Source: Hanleya hanleyi (taxonomy: Eukaryota; Mollusca; Polyplacophora; Lepidopleurida; Hanleyidae). Taken from it: DNA of 64,000 bases. This document shows positions 27,085-37,475 of the stretch, piece by piece. The notes beneath the pieces were generated by a model. The model saw only the letters and a list, made by a program, of their open reading frames with translations, was not told the DNA's origin and did not search any database. The DNA lies in assembly GCA_036873755.1 (NCBI GenBank), contig JAVTVY010019576.1, positions 16,432-80,431 of the forward strand. Direction: 5' to 3'. The position numbers and the translations under genes were made by a program. Each line of letters starts with the position of its first letter. Positions within the stretch are counted from its first letter, which is position 1.

Positions 27085-28158
27085 ATGAAGCGCTGGGAGA
27101 AGGTGTTGGATAACTTATACTACAGTCCCAACAGTCCGGTGGCCTATAGTGCATTGTCGGCTCGCTATCGAGCGGCTAAACCCCAGGGGATACAACGCGC
27201 CCAAGTCCGCGATTGGTTAAAACAACGAGATACCTATACCTTACATCGAGCTGCCCGCCGTCATTTTCTACGGAACCGGGTCATCGTGGGTGGTATAGAT
27301 GCCCAATGGCAGGCGGATTTGGTCGATATGAGTGCGTTTGCCAAACACAACGATGGGAATCAGTACATCTTGACGTGCATCCATATTCTCTCTAAGTATG
27401 CGTGGGTGGTACCCATCCGGACGAAAACAGGGGCGAATCTCATAGCGGCTTTCAAGGACATTTTCAAGACTGGGCGCAAACCCTTGTATTTGCATACGGA
27501 CGAAGGCACAGAATTCCTCAACCGACCGTTCCAAGCCTTTCTCAAGAAACAGAAGGTCTTCTTCTTTCACACCTACAACGAGACAAAGGCTTCCGTGGTG
27601 GAAAGGTTCAACAGGACATTCAAAGGCCGCATGTACAAATATTTCACGTACAAGAATACACGGCGGTACATCGATGTTCTCCCGAAACTTGTGAGTGGTT
27701 ACAATCGAGCCTATCACCGGAGTATACAGAGAGCCCCCATTACCGTCACCCAACGCAATGAAGCCCAAGTCCGACGTGTCTTGTACCCCATGCAATCGCA
27801 ACGAGCACCGAAGGAGGTGTTCAAGGTCGGGGACCCTGTACGGATCAGTAAAGTCAAGGGCAAGTTCGAGAAGAGTTATCTCCCCAACTGGAGCGATGAG
27901 CACTTCCTGATTAAACGGCGCCTACCCCGACAACCGCGAGTCTATGAACTGGAAGATCTACAAGGAGAACCGTTGCAAGGGACGTTTTACGACGTAGAAT
28001 TACAGCCCGTGGTGAAAACGAAGCAAGACTACTACACGGTGGAGCAGATTTTGAAAACCGAACGTCGACGTGGCAAACTGTTTCATTTCGTCAAATGGCA
28101 AGGCTGGCCCAGCTCGTTCAATTCCTGGGTCGCGGCCAACCAGGTGAAACGACTATAA
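27085..28158 (+). CDS. INT: Polinton integrase with C-terminal chromodomain, copy A
   Basis: 357 codons, uninterrupted. Core retroviral-type integrase: WQADLVDM with catalytic Asp78, HTDEGTEF with Asp139, and KASVVERFN with Glu173. An SH3-like stretch with FKVGDPVRISK follows at about 246-256. Residues about 317-350 form a chromodomain (YYTVEQIL, FHFVKWQGWP, SSFNSW). It would insert the element and make the 6-bp target duplication; chromodomains bind methylated histone tails and may steer integration. Residue 99 is His where copy B has Asp in the stretch before LSKYAWV; this is not one of the catalytic three. It is the best preserved gene of copy A. Confidence 0.9.
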   Translation: MKRWEKVLDNLYYSPNSPVAYSALSARYRAAKPQGIQRAQVRDWLKQRDTYTLHRAARRHFLRNRVIVGGIDAQWQADLVDMSAFAKHNDGNQYILTCIHILSKYAWVVPIRTKTGANLIAAFKDIFKTGRKPLYLHTDEGTEFLNRPFQAFLKKQKVFFFHTYNETKASVVERFNRTFKGRMYKYFTYKNTRRYIDVLPKLVSGYNRAYHRSIQRAPITVTQRNEAQVRRVLYPMQSQRAPKEVFKVGDPVRISKVKGKFEKSYLPNWSDEHFLIKRRLPRQPRVYELEDLQGEPLQGTFYDVELQPVVKTKQDYYTVEQILKTERRRGKLFHFVKWQGWPSSFNSWVAANQVKRL

Positions 28159-28214
28159 AACCAGACATCACTACCGTCATCCTTCATTCCACGCTCGACC
28201 ATGAACACGGTGCT

Positions 28215-28676
28215 ATGGACAAACAACGACCGCCTCTGAACATTACGTTTCCCAAAACGCGCAAAGCGCAAATGGGCTTTGTGGTGACATTGGTAACCCT
28301 GCTGGGTGTGTTGTATGGCGTCGTGTACCTCGTCTCTCTACTTAACCAACCTAGAACACCAACCGTGAGTGCCAGTCAAACCAGTCTACAGATAGCACCC
28401 GTGGTCGAAACCACCCCATTCACCACCACACCGACTATACAGTCTACATCAACCTCCACACCGAATATACAGTCCACACCTACACCAAGTATTCCGGTGT
28501 CCAGTACAACCACCCACAGTGAGCGTTCGTCGACAGCGGTACCACAGCTCGACGCACCGACAACTCCGGTTCATTCGTACCAAATTTACAAGAGCGGTTT
28601 ACCACGACAGCGGATACACGTTCAACCATGGACCCCCGGTGGCAACATCCCTTCACTTGCGTCATCGCAGGACTGA
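28215..28676 (+). CDS. Ser/Thr-rich type II membrane protein, copy A (C-terminally shortened)
   Basis: About 153 residues from ATG 28215. The N-terminal 20 residues are basic, then a membrane span at about 22-42 (FVVTLVTLLGVLYGVVYLV), then a long Thr/Ser/Pro-rich stalk of mucin type, then a conserved block HSYQIYKSGLPRQRI. A type II topology with an extracellular or luminal C-terminus is inferred. The 3' end overlaps the ATPase gene in another frame by 49 nt. Compared with copy B it stops early: one C-to-T change makes TGA at 28674-28676 and at the same time changes Pro to Leu in the ATPase P-loop. A short out-of-frame upstream ATG lies at 28201. The function is unknown; a virion glycoprotein is one possibility. 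Confidence 0.6.
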   Translation: MDKQRPPLNITFPKTRKAQMGFVVTLVTLLGVLYGVVYLVSLLNQPRTPTVSASQTSLQIAPVVETTPFTTTPTIQSTSTSTPNIQSTPTPSIPVSSTTTHSERSSTAVPQLDAPTTPVHSYQIYKSGLPRQRIHVQPWTPGGNIPSLASSQD

Positions 28677-29236
28677 CGGGTTCCGGCAAAACGCACTTCG
28701 TCAGGAAGCTCCTCTAACACGCCGACAGCATGATCACCCCACCCATTGCCCGAGTCGTGTGGTGTTACTGAGAATGGCAAGCGGCGTATGCAGCAATGCC
28801 CTACATCACGTTCGTGGAAGGGTTACCCAACTTGGCAGATATGGAACCGGACACCTTGGTGGTTCTGGTTGATCTCATGGCGGAAACGGATGCCCGGGTC
28901 ACACAACTCTTTACGAAAGGCAGCCATCATCGACGGTTGAGCATCATCTATATCGTCCAGAATCTGTTCAGTAAAAACAAAGAACATCGGAACATCAGCT
29001 TAAATGCCCACTACCTGGTGATCTTCAAAAACCCGAGAGATACCACTCAACTGCTGCACCTGGCGAGACAGATGTACCCCGGACGCACTGCGTTTGCGTT
29101 GGAAGCCTTTAAAGATGCCACAACTCCTCAGTATGAGTATATGCTCTTCGACCTGAAGCAAACCACCCCCGACCACCTTCGACTACGGACCGGTATCTTT
29201 CCCGGAGAGACCCACCACATGTGCATGCAAAAATAA
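28628..29236 (+). pseudogene. ATP: A32/FtsK-type packaging ATPase, copy A (two stops)
   Basis: The frame from ATG 28628 to TAA 29234-29236 is about 202 codons, interrupted by TAA at 28715-28717 and TGA at 28769-28771. The Walker A motif reads GLTGSGKTH (Pro to Leu compared with B) and the Walker B region reads LVVLVDLM, where B has LVVLDDLM, so an acidic residue is lost. Further markers of the family are SIIYIVQNLF and the C-terminal GIFPGE. In intact Polintons this ATPase would drive DNA into the capsid. Unlike B, the 29-nt stretch before ATTPQ is retained here. Confidence 0.88.
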
Positions 29237-29292
29237 TGTAAACACACCCACAGTGGCTCCCCCAGCTGGTGTGTGTATGTGACGATGGGAAT

Positions 29293-29298
29293 AATAAA
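29293..29298 (+). terminator. Poly(A) signal after ATPase, copy A
   Basis: AATAAA about 57 nt after the ATPase stop, with a matching signal at the same place in copy B (52020-52025, minus). It lies before the TATA-like box of the next gene. Confidence 0.5.
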
Positions 29299-29389
29299 AC
29301 ATATAGAACACACCCTCCTTGTTTATGTTGTCTTTGTCGACCCATAATAAAAAGGGTAGGATTGCTGGTTCTAGCATTAGTTGTACATG

Positions 29390-29731
29390 ATGTCTGCTCG
29401 AGTACGAAAGCACGCTCTGACGCTCCGTGTATTGAAGACGGTCCCACCCGAGTTGGTCCAAACCATTGTACGTGGCGCAGACCCTGCTCTCGTGTGCTGT
29501 CTGTGTGAGATTGGACTCAATATCTTAAAAGGCAACGTACCACTGCCTCCGGCTCAGAAGGCGAAGTTGGCCAAGCATAAGACAGGTCTGCGAACCTTAG
29601 TGCAGAAGCAAGTCTCTCAAACACAAAAGAAAAAGGTGTTACAGAAAGGCGGCTTTCTCGGGGCCACTTTAGCACCGTTGGCCGCTTCCGTGTTGGATCC
29701 AGTATTGGGTAGACTGTTCGGCCGACAATGA
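29390..29731 (+). CDS. Small basic virion core-like protein, copy A
   Basis: About 113 residues starting MSARVRKH, intact. It is rich in Lys/Arg (AKHKTGLRTLV, QTQKKKVLQKGG) and ends in a hydrophobic Gly/Ala/Leu tail (FLGATLAPLAASVLDPVLG). This basic body plus hydrophobic tail is found repeatedly in Polintons and adintoviruses, where a core or adenovirus-pX-like role has been proposed. The TGA stop overlaps the next ATG in ATGA (29728-29731). Upstream 'ataaaaag' near 29347 is a possible TATA box. Confidence 0.7.
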   Translation: MSARVRKHALTLRVLKTVPPELVQTIVRGADPALVCCLCEIGLNILKGNVPLPPAQKAKLAKHKTGLRTLVQKQVSQTQKKKVLQKGGFLGATLAPLAASVLDPVLGRLFGRQ

Positions 29732-30557
29732 ACCACACAAAAAAAATGGTCCTCGTCGAACCTCGGCTCTTTCACAACCTCCAATCACCGTACTCCGTAC
29801 CCTCTACGGTGAAGACGATAAACACACTCGATGAAGAGATGCGTCAGATCTTACAACGACCGGGGTTAAACGACAGTGAGAAAGTACAACAGTACAATGA
29901 AACGCTTCAGCGGTACATGACGTTCATGGACCAATACAAAACCCTCTCTACCCCAGCAGCATCACCACCACCACGCGACACACCACCGACCTCAGTACCG
30001 CTCCAACAGCCGCCATTACCAGGGGTACCACCAACAGCCCCACAGTGGGTCGAAGGCGAAGTCCTGAAGAGTGTACCTGCAAGGACCGGGGTTAAACGAC
30101 AGTGAGAAAGTACAACAGTACAATGAAACGCTTCAGCGGTACATGACGTTCATGGACCAATACAAAACCCTCTCTACCCCAGCAGCATCACCACCACCAC
30201 GTGACACACCACCGACCTCAGTACCGCTCCAACAGCCGCCATTACCAGGGGTACCACCAACAGCCCCACAGTGGGTCGAAGGCGAAGTCCTGAAGAGTGT
30301 ACCTGCATCGTTCAAGAAACAATCTGGCCTGGTATTACAACGGATGAAAAAGGAATGATGGAATGATAAAGGTGAACTACTGGTACAGAATCAGGTGGTC
30401 CTCGGTACCCACATGACGGAACTAGTGAATGACCTGATGCGTCAACGCAGGTCGCACACGGATCCTCGAGGATGGGAGGTCTTCGCTCAAGGCTTGAAAG
30501 ACATGCATGTACCACAGGAATTGGTGGGGAACCCCCAGCGCTGGGCCTGGATGCAGC
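29728..30557 (+). pseudogene. Proline-rich virion-type protein, copy A (duplication and truncation)
   Basis: Begins MNHTKKMVLVEPR like its counterpart 51595-50726. The segment ILQRPGL..DSEKVQ..NETLQRYM is a motif I associate with an uncharacterised gene of invertebrate Polintons. A 226-bp tandem duplication (29859-30084 and 30085-30310) shifts the frame, because 226 is not a multiple of three. A short deletion near 30350 follows, and the 3' part is cut off at about 30557, where the sequence jumps into the end of the pVI-like gene. Confidence 0.8.
29859..30310 (+). repeat. 226-bp tandem duplication inside the proline-rich gene, copy A
   Basis: Both units start 'accggggttaaacgacag'. I see a single difference (cgcgac versus cgtgac), so the duplication is recent. 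It introduces a +1 frame change. Confidence 0.9.
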
Positions 30558-30616
30558 GTGACTCGCCGGTGCACGCGCGAAGACGCGCATCGAAGACCCA
30601 GGATATCTTTTCTTAA
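30558..30616 (+). pseudogene. Remnant 3' end of the pVI-like gene, copy A
   Basis: The last codons, Arg/Ser/Thr/Lys-rich and ending QDIFS with TAA just before the capsid ATG, match the end of the pVI-like gene of copy B (KDIFS). All upstream parts of that gene and the entire penton gene are missing, so about 1.4 kb has been deleted relative to B. Confidence 0.7.
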
Positions 30617-30618
30617 AC

Positions 30619-31873
30619 ATGGCTTTCATCCACGCCGAGTCGTGTCCTTCTACCAACAGTGAATTTGATTTATGGACCGTCCCACCCACACAGACCAGTG
30701 CCGAAGAGGGCCAATGGGTGGAACATCTCCCCCTTTCCAGCCTACCTGGATTCAGCACATACGTACCTGTACGTGAAAGCTAAAATCACCAATAAAGATG
30801 GGTCTGTCCTCAGAGCAGATGCACCCGTAAGTCCAATGAATCTCTGGCTCCATTCGCTATTTCAGCAAGTGGATATATCGCTCAGTGATAAACTGGTGAG
30901 CGCCTCAACGAACACGTACCCGTACCGAGCCTACATCGAAACACTGTTATCCTACAGGCGTGACGCTAAAAAGTCGTATTAGACAGCCCCGTTGTTCTAC
31001 CGAGATACCCCAGGCAAGATGGAAGCGAGTGCCGAAAATGACGGCTATACGGAGAGAATGGATGTCACAGCAGAGAGTCACTCGGTCGATATGATGGGAC
31101 GTCTGCATGCGGACTTATTCATGCAGGACCGATACCTCTTGAATGGAGTACCTGTCAAAATACGACTAGTGCGCGCAACGCCTGCGTTTGCCTTGATGGC
31201 TCCGAATGAGGACCTCGAGTATAACATTGTCATCCAAGAGGCCAGTCTGTTTGTGCGCAAAGTGAAACCGAGCCCAGGCGTACAGTTGGGTCACATCAGA
31301 GCCTTGGAGAAAAAACCAGCCCAGTACCCGATTCGACGAGTACAGACCAAGGTCTTTTCCGTTCCTAAAGGGAATATGATTGCCAATCAAGAAAACCTGT
31401 TCCTGGGAGATTTGCCCAAGCGTTTAACGCTAGCCTGTGTGGAGAACGTCAGTTATAATGGGGCTCTCTCGAGGAATCCGTTCAACCTAAAAGCGTTCAA
31501 CATCAATTTCGTGGCCCTGCATGTGGATGGCCAACAGGTACCGGCACGGCCCTTACAACCTAACTTCGGAACGGCCAATTACATCCGGAGCTATCTGAAC
31601 CTGTTCACAGCAACTGGCCAAATCAACCAAGACGAGGGAAGTATGATCAGTCGAGATGACTTCGGCAAAAGGTATACGTTGTTCTGTTTCGATCTGACTC
31701 CCACCTTAGACAACGATCATCAACTGAGTCTCGTCGAGAAAGGCAACTTACGCTTGGAACTCCATTTCTGGACGCCTTTACCACGAACCATCAATGTGAT
31801 TTGCTACGCTGAGTTTGACAACATTATTCAAATCGATAAAAGCCGTAACGTCCTGTGTGATTACGCCACTTAA
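30619..31873 (+). pseudogene. MCP: Major capsid protein (double jelly-roll), copy A
   Basis: Homologous along its length to 49497-48187 of copy B, with shared markers MHAESCPSTNSEFDLW-type start (here MAFIHAESCP), NLWLHSLFQQVD, NTYPYRAYIETLLSY, MMGRLHAD, MQDRYLLN and ALHVDGQQVPA. Lesions: a deletion of about 49 nt near 30740 that shifts the frame, and TAG at 30980-30982. The 3' part from 30992 to the TAA at 31871-31873 is open. In a working element this protein would form the hexon-like capsomers. Confidence 0.9.
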
Positions 31874-31874
31874 C

Positions 31875-32348
31875 ATAGATACAGATCAGATCACCACCGC
31901 GCTGCGAAACGATGCGTGGGCACGAACGGTCTTTCAAGGGGTGTTCGCTCGAGATGTGTTCCCATTAGACCGTGTGTATCCTGCTGCTTACGTCCTAAAT
32001 ACAGACCCGATGGATCGGCCCGGTCAGCATTGGGTGGCCGTGTACTTGACAATAGAGCAAGGCGAATACTTTGACCCGTACGGCCTGTCACCCCTCCATC
32101 CCGATTTAACAGACTTCATGAAGCAAGGCACAGAGACGTGGTGTTGGAATACCAAAACGTTACAAAGCCTGACCAGTAGTGTGTGCGGACAATATTGCTT
32201 GTTTTACCTGTACCATCGATGTCGGGGAAGACCCTTATCTACCATCGTCCACATGTTTGACGAGTACCCCAAGGCCCAGGACCGAGATGTACTCGTATAT
32301 GACTGGGCTGCCGTTCATTTCAATGTACAAGTCCCGTTCTGGGCTTAA
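31875..32348 (+). pseudogene. PRO: Adenain-type capsid maturation protease, copy A (start codon lost)
   Basis: The 158-codon frame matches 48185-47712 of copy B, but the start codon reads ATA at 31875-31877 where B has ATG. Catalytic motifs are intact: QHWVAVYL (His), YFDPYG (acidic residue), and SVCGQYCLFYL (Cys). The only upstream start in frame would extend the frame back through the end of the capsid gene. Compared with B there is no amplified tail after the stop. Confidence 0.88.
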
Positions 32349-32479
32349 GCTTTTTCACGCGGTTGTTCTCACGTTTGTTGTTGTTCACTGAAAAAGAAGA
32401 GATCTCAAAACTCTGTCGTGTGTGTTTTCTGTGTGAGCATGAATGCCGAATGTGGGACATGTGGGATTAGTCCAGTAGA

Positions 32480-33260
32480 GTGCTCCTCCATGAGAGCTTC
32501 AAAATAAGACCTCATACGACCCCATCGCACCACTAGTGGCCCCTCTTGACCCTAAAACGTCTATTTCCATACCGTCAGTTTCACGTTTCACCCCTCACGA
32601 CTGCTTTACAATGATATTTCACTCGATCCAATCGGCCCACTAGTGGCCCACCTGGACCACAAAACGTCTATTTCCATAATACGGCCAGACTGCGCATGCG
32701 CAGAATGTTGAAAACAAACAACACACTAGTCCAGGCGCATGCTCCTCCATGTATGCTTTACATTGATACCTCACTCGACCCCATCGTACCACCAGGGGCC
32801 CCTCTCAGCCACAAAACGTCTATTTTCATAGTCTGTCTACTGCGCATGTGTACACACCCCTTACTTCGGATGTTCCCTCACGACTGCTTTACAATGATAC
32901 TTCTCTCGATCCAATCGGACCACTAGCGGCTCACCTGGACCCCAAAACGTATATTTGCATAGTCTTTGTCTACTGCACATGCGCAGAATGTTGAAAACGG
33001 AATACACACCCCTCCCGTCGGATGCTCCCTCCCGACTGCTTCCCAATAAGACTTCATACGACCCCATCGGCTCACTAGGGGCTCACCTAGACCCTAAAAC
33101 CTCTATTTCCATAATACGGCCTGTCTGCGCATGCGCAGAATATTGAAAACAAACAACACATTAGTCCAGGCGCATGCTCCTCCACGAGAGCTTCAAAATA
33201 AGACTTCACTGAAGACCATAGGACCAATAGGGGCTCACCTACACCCCAAAATGGTCACCC
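32480..33260 (+). repeat. Polinton subterminal tandem repeats with NRF1-type palindromes, copy A
   Basis: About six diverged units of roughly 130-165 bp, each with 'cgaccccatcg..ccactag', 'accctaaaacgtctatttccat', often 'tgcgcatgcgcagaatgttgaaaac', and 'gctcctcca'. They correspond to the tandem units at 43,868-44,390 of copy B and to 41,040-41,760. The 12-bp core tgcgcatgcgca is the NRF1 consensus palindrome. Confidence 0.7.
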
Positions 33261-33299
33261 AGTATGGACCTATGCACTGAACCAGTATGGACCTATATA

Positions 33300-36186
33300 C
33301 AGACCTACCCGGTACTTTAAAAAAAAATCACCGCTTCTAGACCCTTCCCATCGTATTTTTCATGGTGAGACGCCCTCCCCCTCGTCTGTAACTAGGGTAC
33401 GGTTCCCATGTCATTAAAATGTGGAAATACAAATAAATTGTCATAAACAAATTTAAAAAAATATGTAGGCCTATCTCTGGTGTGAAATTTTTAGGTATTA
33501 TCGGAGGATATCTAGTTTATAAAACATACTGAAGTTTCAGGAATTTTCGAAAAGTTCATTATTAATTTTGAATGTAAACTTTGGAAGTTTAAATTGAAAC
33601 ATACTCTAACTTCAGATTAGGAATTGATTGAGCTGAACTCAAAACATTAGTTCTGGACTTCATTCAATATGAAATGTTTTCTTCAAACTTTTTTCCGACT
33701 ATTAAATTTTAATTTCGACTTAAAATTATATTCAAATTTAAATTCAAGTATTTAAAAATAATTTTACTTTAATCTTGATCAAATTCAATTGAAACTGAAA
33801 TTTCATTCAAAAAACTGAAATTCCAATTCGAAATTAAAATTAACAACCAAGTTAGAATGATCATAAAAAACATAAATAGGTTTCGAACTCAGTTGTTTTA
33901 ATTCAAATTCGAATTTTAAACTTAAATCGCAAAATCACAATTTTCAAATGCTGGGTCTCCAATGGACATGACATTTGCTACTGGACGTCACTGGTGGCTG
34001 AATGCGTGCCTGGACGGTTATCTCTTTTCTACTGAACATGAGTGGACGTGAGTTGTATGCTACTGGACTTGACTGGGCGTATGCCTGGACGTTAAACAGT
34101 AGGACCCTCACGCGAACGTCGGCGAGATCAACGTTCTTGGCAATGTTGAATGGCTTGACTTTACAACCACGACTACGTCGTAAATGTTTATTTTCTAACA
34201 AATGCCTTGTCATATTTACACGATACTTCAGATCTAAAAAACGCAATAAATAAGCTTTCCATAGATATGAATTCTATGCAGGTTTTGCCTCCCATAGAAC
34301 TAAATTTGACGAAAGATGTACACCGTTTTCAGTGCCGCTTTCACTGCGAAACGTTTTTGATCGAACTCTTGGTAACGTGGTCTGCGTTTTGCATCGGACA
34401 TCTTCGACGAGGACCAAAGCACATCATTTTGAGTATGCAGTTACTTTCATCTGTAACCACTGGGAAAACCCGGATGATAATGATAAAAACAGACAAGGAC
34501 ACGGATGATGGACTGGATGGAAAATACCCATATACAGGTCAGTACATGCATTCCTATCATTCGATACCAGAACTAGGTCAGAATCCACTGGAAGAATTTC
34601 CCCCGGCTCCCCACGTATTTGGGACTACTTTCTGTCCGCGGAGGCTGACCGCATCACCGCGGAGGAATTCGAGGTCAAATGTTGCCGGAACTATAACGGC
34701 TTTGACGGCCTCAGAGGTCAAAGGCCGTGAATGGCCGCTTCCTATACTATAACATGCAGCGGCCACGTGACCGGCCTCGAAAGTAGGTCAATGGGGGACA
34801 AAAGTAGGTCAAGTAGAGTCAAGATGCCGTTTATATACTACTGGCATGAGTGCAGAAAACAATTAGAGGTGGGCTGGATCTTGATCGCAGACGTAACAAT
34901 GTGACAAAATTTAGCAATATATGTAAAACACAATTCGCTGGAAAAGAAGATATACAGATAAGGGTCCGTATATGTACCGTTAATTCAATTTTCGCCCCAA
35001 CAACGGAAGCTGAAAATGTGTTTCAACCACCTTTTTCGTTTTTGTCGGGTTTTACCAAGGGTAAAACCCTACATTAGTATCACTTTTTTTTCTTTTTTCT
35101 TCTGCACATGTGTAGTTTTGATCTCCTGCCCGAAGACTGTTCTCATTTGATGCCCCTTACAGCATTCACAACAGGCCTCGCACAAGCCATGCAATTCCAG
35201 GCGCTAAGAGTAATGGAATTTCGTTGAAAGGACATGGAAAGTCAGAGGAAATATATGTACAGAGTCCGGGAAAACGAGTGGAAAAAGCTAAGTTAGAAGT
35301 CCAGCGAAATTTATTGCGGAATAAAAATCCAAACAGCCGTGAAACGTGTTTGCTGGTGACCCTTCGCCAGATTGGAACGAGGTCAGACAGCTCATTTACA
35401 TATTTTGTGTAGTCCATTGGTTGAACTAAACTCGTGACTGCAATCTCACGTTCGGCTATTTCCGTATTGGCGGAACACGTCAGTTTTCGCAGCTAAAGTG
35501 AGTTCTGGGGCTAGATTGTCGTGACTGTTTCCCGCTGAATTAATATTCATATTCTGTGACGTGTATTGGTCGAGGTCATAATGTCGACAGCTGATTGGCT
35601 CACGCTCTTGACATCTGTACTAATTTACGTATCAGAACAGTGTGCAGTCGCCATTGTTCGTTGGTTTGGAATTTAGCTTTGGGCTAATTTTGCCGATGCT
35701 GGGAAAATGCAAATTTAGTGAACATTGGCTGAGACTGGATGATTATGACTGTGAGAGGTGAGAGGACAGCAACGTACACGGTGTGTCAAACAAATGTGGA
35801 TCTGTCCAATATCAGCGATGGTCCTTACGGAGCCATACAAAAATTACAGGATACACAAACTTTACACACATATTCTTGAGGTTGTTCTATATTATATGGC
35901 ACTTTATGAATTATTATTACGAATATGAATTTTAATATTTTTGAACATTTTTCAATCTTTGGTAAGCTACCTTACAACAAAAGTTATGATTCATATATAG
36001 TGCAAGATCACAAAGATGATCTTCACTTTAGATAGGGAATCGTCCTCAATGCGTTTTTGATACACACAGCTGGTGGGGCTAATTTTTGTCTAAAAAGCAC
36101 CAAATTGACCATTTGAATAGATAAAGATAAAGAATAATCAAGACCTACAGACAAACACAACCACACTTACAGTGGTTCAAACCTGC
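33300..36186. other. AT-rich repeats; no firm gene
   Basis: 33,400-33,960 is strongly AT-rich with aaattcaaatt-type repetition. I find no supported gene, apart from one weak candidate first exon at 35,696-35,757. Confidence 0.4.
35696..35757 (+). CDS. Possible first coding exon of an unrecognised gene
   Basis: ATG at 35696 opens MLGKCKFSEHWLRLDDYDC and reaches a good donor (AG|GTGAGA) at 35757/35758. The short KCKFxxxWL pattern is like the start of some zinc-finger, transposon-derived proteins. A CCAAT-type stretch and 'gattggctcac' lie upstream. No later exon could be matched, so this is weak. Confidence 0.22.
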
Positions 36187-36380
36187 CGTATTTGGCACTT
36201 TTCGGTGTATTTACAGTCGACATTTTCTCTCCAAAATTCTCGTTGCAAAATTATGACACCTTTAACCAAAATCATATTTAGACTTATTTGTTGGTCAAAA
36301 TAGCTAAAATTGGTTTTGGTTAAAGGTGTCCTATTTTTGTAACAAGAGAAAATCCGCACCGAAAAGTGCCTAAAAATACG
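36187..36380. repeat. Hairpin (MITE-like) inverted repeat
   Basis: Outer arms cgtatttggcacttttcggtg and the inverse caccgaaaagtgcc...aaatacg, and inner arms 'gacacctttaaccaaaa' and 'ttttggttaaaggtgtc', flank a loop of about 30 bp. There is no ORF. Confidence 0.65.
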
Positions 36381-36655
36381 AAAATAAGCCAACTTACCAA
36401 CTTTAGTGAGCCATAAATCCGTGTTCGTGCATCTGCAGTCCTTCATTATTTCGGGTCTTATAATTCAGCATGAAGGCTGTACAAAATGGTCCATTTCATA
36501 TCCCTTTGATAAAAGTGAAAGTTTGGCCCTTCAACCCGAACAGCTTGAGGACGATTCCCTATGTCAAGCGAACACCACCATTCTTCCCAAATATGGGACT
36601 AATAAACTCCTCTGATGCAAGTAAACCCGACATCAGTACTTTAAGTACTTTGATT

Positions 36656-37045
36656 CGTGTTATCAATACAAAACGGAAAACGGTTATCGATTAATATTTG
36701 ACTGTTACGGTGGACGGTTTACAAATGGTAGCATCTATCCCCGTTCAGAAAACGGTGATTGGCGTCAGGTACCTAAAATCGGTATCTACCGTTAAACCCA
36801 TTTCCGTGCAACGAAATTCATCTGAAAATAGGTAGAACGGTACGTCTACCGTTTTTCATTCGACCAAACGGAAAATGAAAAACGGTTACCAGTCAGCATT
36901 TCCGTTTATCATGTTCCAGCTCCATCACGGTAATTGGATATTTGATTCCGATACCCATTTTCGTTGTACTGTTTTCAAATGAAAAATAGGAAGTCGGGTT
37001 GACTTACCGATTTCCAAACCGGAAAACGGGAATACTTCCGCTGGG
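36656..37045 (+). repeat. acggtt-rich repeat family, copy 1
   Basis: About 390 bp rich in cggaaaacgg and aaaacggtta, with the marker 'tttatcatgttccagctcc'. It is the first of three related copies in this region. Confidence 0.65.
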
Positions 37046-37139
37046 AAAAGGGAACAATAATCGTTTCTTGTATTCTCCGTTAATTCAATTTTCGTTCCAA
37101 CAACGCAATCTGAAAATGAGTTTCCCCCACCTTTTTTGT

Positions 37140-37475
37140 TTTTCGTTTTCTCAAATACAAAACGAAAAACGGATATCGGTTACTATTTCACTGTTATGGT
37201 GGACGGTTTGCGAACGGTAGTATCTATTCCCGTAAAACCCATTCCCGTAATTTAAAATTCATTAAAAAATAGGTAGAAATATCGTCTGCCGTTTTTTCAT
37301 TCGACCAAACGGAAAACGAAAAGCGGTTACCGGTTAGCATTTCCGTTTATCATGTTCCAGCTCCATCACGGTAAAAGGATATTTTATAAATATACCTATT
37401 TTCGTTGTACTTTTTCAAATGAGAAATAGCAAATCGGGAAGACATACCTATTTCCAAATCGAGAAACAGGAACAG
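37140..37475 (+). repeat. acggtt-rich repeat family, copy 2
   Basis: Second direct copy with the same markers ('ggtggacggttt', 'tttatcatgttccagctcc', 'cctattttcgttgtac') and ending in 'gagaaacaggaacag'. Confidence 0.65.

Larger units (their letters stand above)
26061..33260 (+). mobile_element. Polinton/Maverick copy A, degraded and incomplete
   Basis: Plus-strand genes in the same order as copy B (43,419-57,058): PC4-like, integrase, membrane protein, ATPase, core-like, proline-rich protein, a pVI remnant, major capsid, protease. Missing are the small tail-anchored gene, the second PC4-like gene and the whole penton gene. I found no terminal inverted repeats or target duplication; the limits given are the upstream promoter block and the last subterminal repeats. 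No DNA polymerase B is present. Damage: nonsense codons in PC4-like, ATPase and capsid genes, a 226-bp tandem duplication, deletions of about 1.4 kb and 49 nt, and loss of the protease start codon. Confidence 0.85.

Noticed and set aside
27268..27903. 211-codon frame antisense to integrase of copy A, and its counterpart over copy B
   Set aside because: Shadow of the integrase gene; the sense frame has clear catalytic and chromodomain motifs.
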